From Bacillus sp. (in: firmicutes) (GTDB lineage Bacteria; Bacillota; Bacilli; Bacillales; JACDOC01): a stretch of DNA of 39,609 nucleotides. The notes beneath the pieces are model-generated. The model had not been told where the DNA came from and made no database searches. It was given only the letters and a program-made list of their open reading frames with translations. The position numbers and the translations under genes are program-made. Of the stretch, positions 10,098 through 19,883 are shown in pieces. The first letter of the stretch is position 1; each line of letters starts with the position of its first letter. Where the stretch lies: NCBI GenBank assembly GCA_017656295.1, contig JACDOC010000026.1, positions 1-39,609 on the forward strand. The letters run 5' to 3'.

Positions 10098-11018
10098 TTA
10101 TAGGTAGCTACAAAGTAGGCCAATGGCAAATAATAGGCCGAAAAGTGTATTCGTTTGTGCAGTCGCTTTCATCGCAGGCATCATTTGAATTGGTTTCGTT
10201 TTTCCAATAAATCCTTTTACGGCTTTTACCGCTTTCGGTATACTTAAAAAGGTAATCATTAACCAAAGAGAGGTAATATTAAACGCAACTAGAACCATGA
10301 CCCAAATGTAAGAGACGATAAACATTCCTGCTAACAATTTAATTGCCTTCGTACGGCCTATTAAAATGGCCAATGTTTTTCGTCCATTTTCTTTGTCTCC
10401 ATCTAAGTCACGTATATTGTTCGCTAATAAAATGGCTCCAACGAGAAGAAAGCTTGGAACAGTGACCAAAATGCTTGTTACGTTAATAAATTCCGTTTGA
10501 ATGTAAAACGAAATTAATATAATAAGCGTTCCCATAAAAAACCCTGCAGCTAATTCGCCAAATGGGGTATACGCAATCGGGATCGGACCACCTGTATAAA
10601 AATATCCCGCAGCCATACATACAAGTCCGATCACGGCTAACCACCAGGAAGTGTTCGCGCAAATATATACCCCTAATAATAAGGCAATAAAAAATAATGC
10701 ATACGCTAAATAGAGCACCGTTTTTGGGGCAATTCCATGGCGGACGATAGCCCCGCCAATTCCAACAGATTGTTCATTATCCAATCCACGGATATAATCG
10801 AAATATTCGTTAAACATATTTGTCGCTGCCTGAATAAGGAGCGTTGCAATCATCATCGTTATAAATAACGAAAAGTTAATTTCCGTATATTGGATGGATA
10901 ATGCAGTTCCTAAAAAAACAGGGACAAACCCAGCGGTCAACGTATGTGGACGAGTTAATTTCCACCAAACTCCCCATCCACGATCGTTAGAGAAGCTAGG
11001 AGATGGTTGTCCTATCAT
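10098..11018 (-). CDS. menA: 1,4-dihydroxy-2-naphthoate polyprenyltransferase
   Basis: UbiA-family membrane enzyme that attaches the prenyl chain to DHNA, giving demethylmenaquinone. Both Mg-diphosphate motifs are present: N67-xxx-xxxD74Y with RGLD (NMFNEYFDYIRGLDN) and NNIRDLDGDKENGRK. At least seven hydrophobic segments can be seen. The longest frame begins at 11138, but AGGGAGAGG just before the ATG at 11018 gives a 306-residue protein starting MIGQPSPSF, the usual length. It is transcribed divergently from menF, so the last and early steps of menaquinone synthesis share one control region. Confidence 0.94.
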   Translation of the reverse strand: MIGQPSPSFSNDRGWGVWWKLTRPHTLTAGFVPVFLGTALSIQYTEINFSLFITMMIATLLIQAATNMFNEYFDYIRGLDNEQSVGIGGAIVRHGIAPKTVLYLAYALFFIALLLGVYICANTSWWLAVIGLVCMAAGYFYTGGPIPIAYTPFGELAAGFFMGTLIILISFYIQTEFINVTSILVTVPSFLLVGAILLANNIRDLDGDKENGRKTLAILIGRTKAIKLLAGMFIVSYIWVMVLVAFNITSLWLMITFLSIPKAVKAVKGFIGKTKPIQMMPAMKATAQTNTLFGLLFAIGLLCSYL

Positions 11019-11078
11019 ATTTTCCTCTCCCTTGTAATTCGTTATCAATTTACTTGTTGCAATTTCGTTACAAAATAA

Positions 11079-11107
11079 AGTGTAGGTAAAGGGGTAAAAC
11101 GTGTCAA
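11079..11107 (-). promoter_or_regulatory. Probable sigma-A promoter of menA
   Basis: On the minus strand TTGACA (11107-11102) and TACACT (11084-11079) are separated by 17 bases. The -35 is perfect and the -10 matches 4 of 6. Confidence 0.6.
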
Positions 11108-11215
11108 TGACTTTTTCATATGAACCATTTCTAACCATTTAGTCACTCTACTCGGAAACAAGGCCTATAATAGTATATAATAAGGTTAGAATCAGGTTTA
11201 CGAAGTGGGAGTCCG

Positions 11216-11244
11216 TTGACACGTATTGATGTTGAGTGTATCTT
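11216..11244 (+). promoter_or_regulatory. Probable sigma-A promoter of the menFDHBEC operon
   Basis: TTGACA (11216-11221) and TATCTT (11239-11244) are separated by 17 bases, about 50 bases before menF. It faces away from the menA promoter. Confidence 0.6.
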
Positions 11245-11293
11245 TAAATAAGTTTGAGAACGTTTCGTGCTTTTTGGTTTGGGGGGATATTTT

Positions 11294-12682
11294 TTGACTA
11301 CGATTTCAACCGTTGATATACAATTGGATGCTAAAGAACGTGCGCGTAAAGACCTATTGTATCGAAGTTCAGTGTTCAAAATTCCGTTTATTGACCCCCT
11401 TTCCTTTTATAATAAAGGAAAGAAATGGTTTCAAGGAGAACGATTTTTTTGGAAAGATCCAGATGACGAGTTGATTATCGTTGGTTTAGGTATCGTTAAA
11501 AAAATTGAACTAATAGAACCTTCCGGTCGATTTGAAGCGTTACAAAAGAAATGGAACGATATTATAGAGAAAACGGTGATACAACATTCTTATAACGTTC
11601 CAGGAACGGGTCCTCTGTTGTTTGGAGGAATAAGTTTTGATCCGCAAATTGTCCCGTCCAACGAATGGATAGATTTTTCGCCAGTTATGTTTTATCTCCC
11701 ATCCATTATGCTTACTGTTTACGATAACGAAACGTACCTAACAATGAACGGACCATTAACTGATCATTGGGAGAAAGAGCTGGAGAAACAAAAAGATTGG
11801 TTATTCAAACAGTTTGTTTTAAAGGAAGAAATTATAGAAGAACCAATACCGGCGATTGTTACCGTTAACGAGCCAAATGCGGAACAGTGGAAGGAAACCG
11901 TACGTCGTGTCATTAACCAAATTCAAACCGGTGAATTAGACAAAGTTGTCCTCGCTCGAAAAAAATACATTCAATTTTCGGAAGCGATTTTGTCCGATCG
12001 AGTATTACAGCGGTTGTGGGACGAACAGCATAAAAGTTTTATTTTTTCCTTGGAAGCGAACAAAAGTTGTTTTATCGGAGCTTCCCCGGAACGGTTAGTG
12101 CGTAAAATGCATCATGAAGTGCTTTCAACGTGCTTAGCTGGTTCGATTAAACGTGGGCTGACGATGGAAGAAGATGAGTCATTAGGAAAAGAATTGTTAA
12201 ACGACCGGAAAAATGTTCAGGAACACAAATTTGTGGTCTCGATGATTCGTGACGTGATGGAAGCGCTTTGCTCGGAAGTTGATATTCCTGACGAACCGAC
12301 ATTAATGAAAACTCGAGATATTCAACATTTATATACGCCTGTCAAAGGATATACGGATGAGAAAACGTCGTTGCTTCAGTTTGTTCAAAGGTTGCACCCA
12401 ACGCCTGCACTAGGTGGAGTGCCACGAGAGAAAGCGATGGAAACGATTCGAAAGGTAGAAGGAATGAACCGCGGCTTTTATGCTGCTCCGATTGGCTGGA
12501 TGGATTATGAAGGAAATGGAGAATTTGCCGTTGCTATTCGTTCAGGCGTTCTACGAAATAACGAGGCGACTTTGTTTTCAGGTTGTGGTGTGGTAGCGGA
12601 TTCTCAACCGGATAGCGAATTTCAAGAAACACGCATGAAGTTTCGGCCAATGTTACGTGCCATAGGAGGAACAGACGTATGA
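11294..12682 (+). CDS. menF: Isochorismate synthase
   Basis: Chorismate-binding enzyme converting chorismate to isochorismate, first step of menaquinone synthesis. Family blocks: ELDKVVLARKK (general base K217), FIGASPERLV, CLAGSIKRGLTMEEDE, ELLNDRKNVQEH, HPTPALGGVPREKAM and GEFAVAIRSG. The N-terminal half matches the MenF layout (DPLSFYNKGKKWFQGERFFW). The start is TTG 11294, placed five bases after GGGGGGAT; a GTG at 11267 in the same frame has no such site. About 462 residues. It overlaps menD by four bases. Confidence 0.95.
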   Translation: MTTISTVDIQLDAKERARKDLLYRSSVFKIPFIDPLSFYNKGKKWFQGERFFWKDPDDELIIVGLGIVKKIELIEPSGRFEALQKKWNDIIEKTVIQHSYNVPGTGPLLFGGISFDPQIVPSNEWIDFSPVMFYLPSIMLTVYDNETYLTMNGPLTDHWEKELEKQKDWLFKQFVLKEEIIEEPIPAIVTVNEPNAEQWKETVRRVINQIQTGELDKVVLARKKYIQFSEAILSDRVLQRLWDEQHKSFIFSLEANKSCFIGASPERLVRKMHHEVLSTCLAGSIKRGLTMEEDESLGKELLNDRKNVQEHKFVVSMIRDVMEALCSEVDIPDEPTLMKTRDIQHLYTPVKGYTDEKTSLLQFVQRLHPTPALGGVPREKAMETIRKVEGMNRGFYAAPIGWMDYEGNGEFAVAIRSGVLRNNEATLFSGCGVVADSQPDSEFQETRMKFRPMLRAIGGTDV

Positions 12683-14412
12683 ATCATGAAGAAGTGATGA
12701 CCAATTATCTTTTCTCGTTCATCGATGGTCTCATTCAAGGAGGGGTCCGACACGCTGTTATTAGTCCAGGATCCCGCTCCACCCCCCTAGCGATGCTCTT
12801 AGCTGAACGTTCCCAAATCGAAACACACGTAATTGTGGATGAACGTTCAGCTGCTTTTTTTGCTCTAGGTATAGCAAAAATGTCCCAAGCACCCGTCGCG
12901 CTACTTTGTACATCCGGAACGGCAGCAGCGAACTATTATCCAGCTATTATTGAAGCAAAGTATGCTCGTGTTCCACTGATTGTGTTAACAGCCGACCGTC
13001 CGCATGAATTACGAGAAATTGGGGCTCCGCAAGCCATTGATCAGCTTTCGTTATACGGAAAACATGTGAAATGGCATGTCGATCTTGCCCTTCCGGAAGG
13101 GTCAGAGACGATGAAGCGATATGCGCAGGCAACGGCTGTGCGTGCGGTCACAGAATCCGTCCAGACTCCTAAAGGACCTGTTCATATCAACGTGCCGTTA
13201 CGTGAACCGTTAATTCCACATCTTGAGCAACAGGTAGACAAGTTAATCCCGCCGATGAAAATACATACCGGAATGCTGAGCATGAGTGTGGCGCAAGCGG
13301 ATGAACTTGCCTCAATGCTCGAACAAAAACAGAAAGGGTTAATTATATGTGGTCCGTTAGATGACCCGTCATGTGCAGAATCAATTGTTCGTTTTGGAAA
13401 AAAAGTTGGTTTTCCAATACTGGCAGATCCATTATCCCAATTGCGTTCCCAATCGAGCATGCACGAAGAAATTATTGACTGTTATGATACGTTTTTACGA
13501 AATGAAGAGGTCAAAAAGACATATCAACCAGACATCGTGATCCGTTTTGGAGCGATGCCTGTTTCAAAAGCGTTACTTCTTTATTTACAAGAACAGAAGG
13601 ACGCTTATCATCTCGTTGTGGACGGTGGAGCGGGATATCGTAATCCTAACTTTTTAATGACGGAAATGATTTATTGTGAGGAACGAATATTCTGTGAAAC
13701 GATGACGGAACGTGTAAAAATCCATCCGAACTTTGAATGGCTCAATCAATGGATTCAGTTAAATACACTGACGAAAGGAAAGTTGCAATCTTTTTCAACC
13801 GAGGAACTCAACGAAGGTGAATTAGTCCTTCGAATGAGCCGTTTACTTCCAGAAGAGAGTTTGTTGTTTGTTGGGAATAGTATGCCGATACGAGATGTAG
13901 ATACATTTTTTCATCAAGTCCCGAAAAATATTCGCATCCTTGCCAATCGAGGAGCAAACGGAATCGATGGGGTTGTCTCTAGTGCATTAGGTGCAAGTCT
14001 GTATGCGAAACAAGCATATTTACTCATTGGAGATTTGTCCTTCTTCCACGATTTAACAGGACTGTTCATAGCGAAAGCTTATCATCTACCGCTTACGGTC
14101 ATTTTAGTAAACAATAATGGCGGAGGAATTTTTTCGTTCTTACCGCAAGCGAAATATCCGAAGCATTTTGAACAATTGTTTGGTACACCTTTACATTTAT
14201 CATTTGAATACTTGGCCCATTTATATGAAGGGGAGTATCATCTTATTCACGATTGGAATCATTTTGAACAAGAATTGTCGAAAACCAATCAACAAGGATT
14301 ACGCATTCTTGAAGTACAAACGAATCGTGAAAGCAATGCCGCCATCCACCGCCAATTATGGGCTAACGTATCAGAAATTTTGAGTTTGTTTGTAAAGGAA
14401 GAGCATCTGTGA
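12679..14412 (+). CDS. menD: SEPHCHC synthase (2-succinyl-5-enolpyruvyl-6-hydroxy-3-cyclohexene-1-carboxylate synthase)
   Basis: ThDP enzyme joining isochorismate and 2-oxoglutarate. The N-terminal Pyr domain has ISPGSRSTPLAMLLAER and the catalytic-face Glu region VDERSAAFFALG. The C-terminal PP domain has the ThDP motif GDLSFFHDLTGL to LVNNNGGGIFSFLPQ. 577 residues, normal. ATG overlaps the menF stop (ATGA), so the two are likely translationally coupled, and its own stop overlaps menH by four bases. Confidence 0.96.
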   Translation: MNHEEVMTNYLFSFIDGLIQGGVRHAVISPGSRSTPLAMLLAERSQIETHVIVDERSAAFFALGIAKMSQAPVALLCTSGTAAANYYPAIIEAKYARVPLIVLTADRPHELREIGAPQAIDQLSLYGKHVKWHVDLALPEGSETMKRYAQATAVRAVTESVQTPKGPVHINVPLREPLIPHLEQQVDKLIPPMKIHTGMLSMSVAQADELASMLEQKQKGLIICGPLDDPSCAESIVRFGKKVGFPILADPLSQLRSQSSMHEEIIDCYDTFLRNEEVKKTYQPDIVIRFGAMPVSKALLLYLQEQKDAYHLVVDGGAGYRNPNFLMTEMIYCEERIFCETMTERVKIHPNFEWLNQWIQLNTLTKGKLQSFSTEELNEGELVLRMSRLLPEESLLFVGNSMPIRDVDTFFHQVPKNIRILANRGANGIDGVVSSALGASLYAKQAYLLIGDLSFFHDLTGLFIAKAYHLPLTVILVNNNGGGIFSFLPQAKYPKHFEQLFGTPLHLSFEYLAHLYEGEYHLIHDWNHFEQELSKTNQQGLRILEVQTNRESNAAIHRQLWANVSEILSLFVKEEHL

Positions 14413-15242
14413 ATGTTCGTGTGAATGGTGTAACGTACCATGTAAAAGTGAAAGGGGAAGGAAAGCCAGTTGTTTTACTGCATGGTTTTACGGGTGATAT
14501 CACCTCCTGGGAAGATGTCCTTCCCTATTTCCCTTCTCGTTATCAATGGATTTTAATTGATATTTTAGGGCATGGGAAATCCGATCATCCTGAAGACCCA
14601 GCAAGGTACGATATTGTTAAAGTGGCCACTGATATTCGCGATTTGTTAGAAAAATTAGCTTATGAAAAAGTTCATATGATTGGCTATTCGATGGGTGGAC
14701 GTCTTGCTCTCACATTTGCCGTGTTATTTCCAAACTGGGTAGAGACATTAATATTAGAAAGCGCTTCACCAGGGTTAGAGTTTCCAGAAGAACGAAAAGA
14801 ACGTCAATTGGCGGATGCTCGTTTGGCAGATATGATATTACATAAAGGAATCGAGTTCTTTATTGATTATTGGGAGCGTATTCCGTTATTTGCGACCCAG
14901 AGTCAGCTGCCTGAGGACGTGAAAGAAAAGAAAAGAGCACAGCGAATGAAAAATCATCCGGTTGGTTTAGCCAACAGTCTTCTCGGAATGGGGACAGGAA
15001 GTCAACCATCTTGGTGGGACCAACTTACCAACCTCCATTTTCCAGTTCTATTATTGACAGGCAAAATGGACATGAAGTTTTGTCGGATTGCTGAGCGAAT
15101 GGTTCAACGATTGCCTATGGCCCAACACGAGGTCATTGAGGGAGTAGGGCATACAATTCATATGGAACATCCAGAAAAGTTTGGTACAATAGTAGATAGG
15201 TTTTTAACAATACATAAGGGAGGTTCTCGTCATGGCCATTGA
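14409..15242 (+). CDS. menH: SHCHC synthase (alpha/beta hydrolase)
   Basis: Eliminates pyruvate from the MenD product. Alpha/beta-hydrolase fold with oxyanion region LLHGFTGD, nucleophile S94 (GYSMGGR), D221 (TGKMDMKF) and H248 ([12 protein letters not shown]). 277 residues. It starts at GTG 14409 after AAAGGAAGAG and sits between menD and menB, overlapping both, which supports MenH over a generic hydrolase. Confidence 0.93.
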   Translation: MNVRVNGVTYHVKVKGEGKPVVLLHGFTGDITSWEDVLPYFPSRYQWILIDILGHGKSDHPEDPARYDIVKVATDIRDLLEKLAYEKVHMIGYSMGGRLALTFAVLFPNWVETLILESASPGLEFPEERKERQLADARLADMILHKGIEFFIDYWERIPLFATQSQLPEDVKEKKRAQRMKNHPVGLANSLLGMGTGSQPSWWDQLTNLHFPVLLLTGKMDMKFCRIAERMVQRLPMAQHEVIEGVGHTIHMEHPEKFGTIVDRFLTIHKGGSRHGH

Positions 15243-16050
15243 ATGGGTAAAAGAGAGAGAATATGAAGACATTATTTATGAAACATACAATGGAATTGCT
15301 AAAATTACGATTAACCGTCCAGAAGTTCGTAACGCTTTTCGTCCAAAAACGGTGCAGGAGCTGATCGATGCATTTGCGTACGCACGTGATGATTCCAAAA
15401 TTGGTGTCATTATTTTAACAGGTGCGGGAGATAAAGCGTTCTGTTCAGGTGGAGACCAAAAGGTGCGTGGTCACGGAGGATACGTAGGCGACGATAATAT
15501 TCCTCGTCTGAATGTACTGGACTTACAACGTTTAATCCGTATTATTCCAAAACCAGTGATTGCGATGGTGGCAGGCTATGCAATTGGAGGAGGACATGTT
15601 CTTCATGTCGTTTGTGATTTAACGATTGCTGCTGATAATGCGATCTTTGGTCAAACAGGTCCAAAAGTAGGTAGCTTTGATGCAGGATATGGTGCTGGCT
15701 ATTTAGCACGAATTGTTGGTCATAAAAAAGCGAGAGAAATTTGGTATTTATGCCGTCAATACAATGCCCAAGAAGCATTAGAAATGGGGCTTGTCAATGC
15801 GGTAGTGCCGCTTGAGAAATTAGAGGAAGAGACAGTAAAATGGGCAGAAGAAATTTTAGAAAAGAGCCCTACAGCTATTCGTTTCCTAAAAGCAGCATTT
15901 AACGCCGATACAGATGGTTTAGCAGGATTACAACAACTCGCCGGCGACGCAACATTACTGTACTATACAACAGACGAAGCAAAAGAAGGAAGAGATGCAT
16001 TTAAGGAAAAACGGAAACCAAACTTCGGTCAATTCCCACGTTTTCCATAA
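15232..16050 (+). CDS. menB: 1,4-dihydroxy-2-naphthoyl-CoA synthase
   Basis: Crotonase-family ring closure of o-succinylbenzoyl-CoA. The oxyanion segment [15 protein letters not shown] and the second block [21 protein letters not shown] are intact. The [22 protein letters not shown] stretch (split here as [12 protein letters not shown] and [10 protein letters not shown]) is distinctive of MenB. 272 residues. GGGAGG lies 9 bases before the ATG, and the start overlaps the menH end by 11 bases. A strong hairpin follows. Confidence 0.96.
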   Translation: MAIEWVKEREYEDIIYETYNGIAKITINRPEVRNAFRPKTVQELIDAFAYARDDSKIGVIILTGAGDKAFCSGGDQKVRGHGGYVGDDNIPRLNVLDLQRLIRIIPKPVIAMVAGYAIGGGHVLHVVCDLTIAADNAIFGQTGPKVGSFDAGYGAGYLARIVGHKKAREIWYLCRQYNAQEALEMGLVNAVVPLEKLEEETVKWAEEILEKSPTAIRFLKAAFNADTDGLAGLQQLAGDATLLYYTTDEAKEGRDAFKEKRKPNFGQFPRFP

Positions 16051-16056
16051 GAAAGT

Positions 16057-16097
16057 AAGGGGGTTCTCTCATCGTCCATGAGAACTCCCTTCTTCTT
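16057..16097 (+). terminator. Hairpin terminator or attenuator between menB and menE
   Basis: The arm 16057-16068 pairs with 16080-16091 (AAGGGGGTTCTC with GAGAACTCCCTT) over 12 bp, with one G-U pair. It is followed by the weak T tract TCTTCTT. It lies inside the operon, so it is probably a partial terminator. Confidence 0.7.
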
Positions 16098-16124
16098 ATG
16101 ACGAAGGATATTGAGGTGAATCAC

Positions 16125-17606
16125 ATGACGACTACTATTCCGAATTGGTTACAGCAACGGGCATTTTTAACCCCCCATAGACGAGCTTTAACGTATGGTG
16201 ATCGTTCCTGGTCGTTTGCGGAGTTGTACGAGGAAAGTAAGGTATGGGCATACAAATTAGCAGGAATAGGTGTGAAGAAAGAGGAAGCAATCGGAGTACT
16301 GGGAACAAATTGTCCTCAAACCATTTTTCTTCTTCATGCCTTACAACAAATTGGGGCTAAAACGGTTTTACTAAATACAAGATTGACGGTTGAAGAACTC
16401 GTCTTTCAAGTGAATGATGCAAACGTAGAAAAAGTGATTCTTGATAATCAACTTCAATCTAAATTTGCTTCTTTGGAACAGGACCTTTTTGTTTGTACGT
16501 ATGAACAATTAATGGAATTACCAGAGTTGCCATTAACATTACGTCATGAATTTTCACTAAATGAGATCTGTTCTATTATGTACACTTCAGGGACGACCGG
16601 TAACCCAAAAGGTGTGCAACAAACGTATGGGAATCATTGGTGGAGTGCAGTTGGCTCAGCATTGAACTTAGGACTTTACGAGAACGATGCGTGGTTATGC
16701 GCTTTACCGTTGTTTCATATCAGTGGTTATTCTATCTTGATTCGAAGCGTTATTTATGGAATCGAAGTTGTCTTAATGAAACAATTTGATGAAAAAAAGG
16801 CGAACGAATACCTTTGTTCAGGACATGCGTCCATCATGTCTGTTGTCGCCACTATGCTTGACCGAATGGTACGAGAATTAGGTGACAACGTATATCATCC
16901 GCGTTTTCGTTGTATGTTGTTAGGCGGAGGACCGGCACCAAAATCGTTATTAGAACGGTGTATAGATAGACAAATCCCGGTATTTCAAACATACGGCATG
17001 ACAGAAACAGCCTCCCAAGTCGTTACTTTATCACCGGAACATGTTTTTTCAAAACTCGGATCAGCTGGGAAACCACTGTTTCCTGTACAAATCGAAATAC
17101 GAGTAGACGAGAGGGTAGCTACACCGAATGAAGCTGGAGAAATTGTAGTCAAAGGCCCGAATGTGACCCCTGGATATCTGAATCGGTCGGACGCTAACAA
17201 CGAGCGGTTCCAAAATGGATGGTTTTTTACCGGGGACTACGGGTATTTAGATGATGAAGGGTTTTTGTATGTGTTAGATCGCCGTTCCGACCTCATTATT
17301 TCTGGTGGTGAGAATATCTATCCAGCGGAAATTGAATCGGTTCTTCATTCCCATCCGGCTGTTCTAGAAGCAGGGGTGATTGGGATTGACGATGATGTAT
17401 GGGGGCAAGTCCCGTGTGCGTTTGTTGTTTTAGCTAGCGGAGTATCAATGGAGGAATTAAAAAATTATTGTACCAAACGATTAGCGAAATATAAAATTCC
17501 GAAAAAATTTATCGTCGTGGATGAATTACCTCGAAATGCCTCTAACAAATTATTGAGGCGCAAGCTGAAAGAATGGATAAAGGTGAACGAACATGCAGGT
17601 ACGTAA
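16125..17606 (+). CDS. menE: o-Succinylbenzoate-CoA ligase
   Basis: Adenylate-forming enzyme activating o-succinylbenzoate with ATP and CoA. ANL motifs: P-loop-like MYTSGTTGNPKGV, the A5 region QTYGMTETAS, and the hinge/A8 region with TGDYGYLDDEGFLYVLDR and SGGENIYPAEIE. The C-terminal lysine region is NASNKLLRRKL. The longest frame begins at 16098, but AGGTGAA before ATG 16125 gives MTTTIPNWLQQRA, aligning with known MenE starts (493 residues). It overlaps menC by 14 bases. Confidence 0.94.
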   Translation: MTTTIPNWLQQRAFLTPHRRALTYGDRSWSFAELYEESKVWAYKLAGIGVKKEEAIGVLGTNCPQTIFLLHALQQIGAKTVLLNTRLTVEELVFQVNDANVEKVILDNQLQSKFASLEQDLFVCTYEQLMELPELPLTLRHEFSLNEICSIMYTSGTTGNPKGVQQTYGNHWWSAVGSALNLGLYENDAWLCALPLFHISGYSILIRSVIYGIEVVLMKQFDEKKANEYLCSGHASIMSVVATMLDRMVRELGDNVYHPRFRCMLLGGGPAPKSLLERCIDRQIPVFQTYGMTETASQVVTLSPEHVFSKLGSAGKPLFPVQIEIRVDERVATPNEAGEIVVKGPNVTPGYLNRSDANNERFQNGWFFTGDYGYLDDEGFLYVLDRRSDLIISGGENIYPAEIESVLHSHPAVLEAGVIGIDDDVWGQVPCAFVVLASGVSMEELKNYCTKRLAKYKIPKKFIVVDELPRNASNKLLRRKLKEWIKVNEHAGT

Positions 17607-18705
17607 CGTACAACTATACGTCATTGAAATGCCTTTAAAAAAACCGTTCGAAACCCATTTAGAAACGGTATCCAAACGCGAAAGTATTATTGTTGAACTA
17701 ACGGATGATGAGGGCCGGCGAGGATACGGTGAGGTGGTTGCTTTTTCGACCCCTTGGTATACCGAAGAAACGGTCATCACTTGTTATCATATGTTGAAGG
17801 ATTTGCTAGTTCCGATCGTTTTAAATCGTGAGTGGACCCATCCAAATGAACTAACATCATTATTTTCGGCTATCAAAGGCAACCGGATGGCGAAAGCTGG
17901 CATCGAAACAGCGATATGGGACTTATTTGCCAAGTCACAACAAGCGCCGTTATTTCAAGTACTTGGTGGAAACCGTACCACCATTCCCGCAGGTGTCGCA
18001 ATTGGAACGACTGATGTAAATGCTATGTTACGGCAAATAGAGACGTATTTGGACGAAGGTTATCAACGAATTAAGCTGAAAATTATTCCTAATCAGGAGA
18101 ATGAAATGCTATCTAAAGTCCGACAGTACTTTCCGGATGCTCCAATAATGATTGACGCCAATGGTGCGTATTCGTTTCACGATGATGTTGACCGCTTAAA
18201 AGCGTTAGACGATTTTGGTTTATTAATGATCGAGCAACCGTTTGGGAACAAACATTTTATCGAACATGCAAAGCTACAAGAACAAATGAAGACGCCGATC
18301 TGTTTAGATGAAAGCATTGCTTCGATAGAAGATGTAAAGTTAGCAATTCAATTAAATAGTTGTCGTCTTATAAATATTAAGGTCGGACGAGTAGGTGGTC
18401 TAGCTGTGGCAAAAGCGATACATGACTACTGCTTAGCGGAACAAGTTGGTGTTTGGTGTGGTGGTATGCTGGAGTTTGGTGTATCCAGAGCTCATAACAT
18501 TGCCTTGTCTACTTTGGAAGGTTTCCAAATCCCGGGGGATCTTTCGGCTTCTCGCAGGTATTGGGAGCAGGATATTATTGAACCGGAAGTAGAAATTGAC
18601 CATGGGAAGATTTATGTTCCTACTACTCCTGGCATTGGGTTTGAAATCAATAAGAAACGTTTGAAGCAAGTATGCACTTATAATGAGTCGTTTTTAGCCA
18701 AATAA
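17593..18705 (+). CDS. menC: o-Succinylbenzoate synthase
   Basis: Enolase-superfamily dehydration of SHCHC. The KxK pair is K161/K163 (RIKLKI). Metal ligands are D188 (MIDANG), E214 (MIEQPF) and D239 (CLDES), and the second base is K263 (NIKVGRVGG). 370 residues. AAAGGTGAA precedes the ATG. It ends the men operon; the hairpin after it has its T-run on the other strand. Members of this family may also racemise N-acyl amino acids, but its place in the operon supports OSB synthase. Confidence 0.95.
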   Translation: MQVRNVQLYVIEMPLKKPFETHLETVSKRESIIVELTDDEGRRGYGEVVAFSTPWYTEETVITCYHMLKDLLVPIVLNREWTHPNELTSLFSAIKGNRMAKAGIETAIWDLFAKSQQAPLFQVLGGNRTTIPAGVAIGTTDVNAMLRQIETYLDEGYQRIKLKIIPNQENEMLSKVRQYFPDAPIMIDANGAYSFHDDVDRLKALDDFGLLMIEQPFGNKHFIEHAKLQEQMKTPICLDESIASIEDVKLAIQLNSCRLINIKVGRVGGLAVAKAIHDYCLAEQVGVWCGGMLEFGVSRAHNIALSTLEGFQIPGDLSASRRYWEQDIIEPEVEIDHGKIYVPTTPGIGFEINKKRLKQVCTYNESFLAK

Positions 18706-18727
18706 AAAGGGAACAAGTACGTTCCCA
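18703..18727 (-). terminator. Terminator of the DUF1540 gene
   Basis: GGGAAC / GTTCCC (18709-18714 and 18721-18726). On the minus strand TTTTTATT follows. It lies between convergent genes. Confidence 0.65.
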
Positions 18728-18741
18728 TTGAAAAAGAGTAA

Positions 18742-18897
18742 TTATTGAGTAGGTTTAAATGTTTTACAGTCAGTTTCTTCGCTATTTTCAGCTTGTTTTC
18801 CGCGATGGCTTACCACATAAATTTGGTCAGCACCACAGCGATTACCTTGTTCCCAATACGTACAGTTATTGACTTCACAAAGTACATCTTTTGCCAT
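18742..18897 (-). CDS. DUF1540-type small cysteine-rich protein
   Basis: A 51-residue protein, MAKDVLCEVNNCTYWEQGN and onward. Four cysteines (C7, C12, C21, C44) are spaced like the DUF1540 family: CEVNNCTYWEQGNRC then a late Cys in TDCKTF. This suggests a small metal site, probably zinc (inference). AAAGGAGTGAATCAA stands before the ATG. It has its own terminator and lies convergent to menC. The function is unknown; such genes are common in spore-formers. Confidence 0.85.
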   Translation of the reverse strand: MAKDVLCEVNNCTYWEQGNRCGADQIYVVSHRGKQAENSEETDCKTFKPTQ

Positions 18898-19102
18898 TTG
18901 ATTCACTCCTTTGGATGAGGGTTCAGCATTAGTATGTGTGTATCTGATGCAAAATATACTGGTCGTCTTAGGAAACGATTAAGTAAAAAAATACTTATTC
19001 CATTTAGTGAATAACGTATACCAAACAGCCATAAACTACGATGAATCCTCTTTTATAATGACCGTTTCCGACAAAATAGATGAAAAAAATCGGAATTAAC
19101 GA

Positions 19103-19108
19103 TATAAT
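19103..19108 (+). promoter_or_regulatory. Possible luxS -10 box
   Basis: A perfect TATAAT lies about 50 bases before luxS. The -35 at the correct distance (ATGAAA) is poor. A short CCTCTTGAAGAGG palindrome follows in the leader. Confidence 0.35.
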
Positions 19109-19159
19109 AAAATATACAGTCCTCTTGAAGAGGCAAATTTAAAGAGGAGTGATAGGATT

Positions 19160-19633
19160 ATGCCATCTGTTGAAAGTTTTGAGTTAGATCATTGTGCGGT
19201 AAAAGCCCCTTATGTTCGTCATTGTGGTGTTCATAAAGTTGGTTCTGATGGGGTCGTAAATAAATATGACATTCGTTTTTGCCAGCCAAACAAGCAAGCA
19301 ATGAAGCCAGATGCTATTCATACATTAGAACATTTATTAGCGTTTACGATTCGTAAGCATGCCGAAAAATACGATCATTTTGACATTATTGACGTATCCC
19401 CAATGGGATGTCAAACAGGTTACTACTTAGTGGTAAGCGGTGAACCAACTGTTGAAGAAATCATTGACTTGTTAGAAGATACAATGAAAGATGCTCTTGA
19501 GATTACGGAAGTTCCTGCAGCGAATGAAAAACAATGTGGTCAAGCGAAACTTCACGATTTAGAAGGTGCAAAACGTTTAATGCGCTACTGGCTACAACAT
19601 AGTAAAGAAGAATTAAAACAAGTATTTGCATAA
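19160..19633 (+). CDS. luxS: S-ribosylhomocysteine lyase
   Basis: Cleaves S-ribosylhomocysteine to homocysteine and the AI-2 precursor DPD in the activated-methyl cycle. Metal ligands H54, H58 (HTLEH) and C126 (KQCGQAK) and catalytic C84 (MGCQTGYY) with E57 are at exactly the family positions. 157 residues. AAAGAGGAGTGA precedes the ATG. It is monocistronic, with a terminator of its own. Confidence 0.98.
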   Translation: MPSVESFELDHCAVKAPYVRHCGVHKVGSDGVVNKYDIRFCQPNKQAMKPDAIHTLEHLLAFTIRKHAEKYDHFDIIDVSPMGCQTGYYLVVSGEPTVEEIIDLLEDTMKDALEITEVPAANEKQCGQAKLHDLEGAKRLMRYWLQHSKEELKQVFA

Positions 19634-19647
19634 TGTATTACCTATAC

Positions 19648-19690
19648 GGCCATTTCCTAAACCCAATAGGAAATGGCCATTTCATTTTAA
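19648..19690 (+). terminator. Terminator of luxS
   Basis: An 11-bp perfect stem GGCCATTTCCT / AGGAAATGGCC (19648-19658, 19668-19678), then ATTTCATTTT. Confidence 0.85.
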
Positions 19691-19802
19691 TCGTTTAATT
19701 GTAGATATTTCAGATGCGAAACCGATGAAGATGGGAGAAACAATCTCCTTCCCAGTATTCCAATAAAGGTAGACAAAAAAGTGTAATATATTTTAATATT
19801 GA

Positions 19803-19821
19803 AATTGATAATCGTTTTCGT
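19803..19821 (+). promoter_or_regulatory. Fur-box-like site
   Basis: AATTGATAATCGTTTTCGT resembles the Bacillus Fur box (TGATAAT-N-ATTATCA pattern, left half perfect, right half partial), and another GATAAT follows at 19827. The intact gene nearest downstream is the nitroreductase at 20180, after about 280 bases of debris, so the original target may be lost. Confidence 0.45.
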
Positions 19822-19883
19822 TTAGATGATAATATCGAATATTAATTTTAAGATTGGGACAGACCTATTTAGGTTTAGCCCAT

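Noticed and set aside
11019-11138. Forty-residue N-terminal extension of MenA
   Set aside because: It has no ribosome site, exceeds the family length and would cover the menA promoter.
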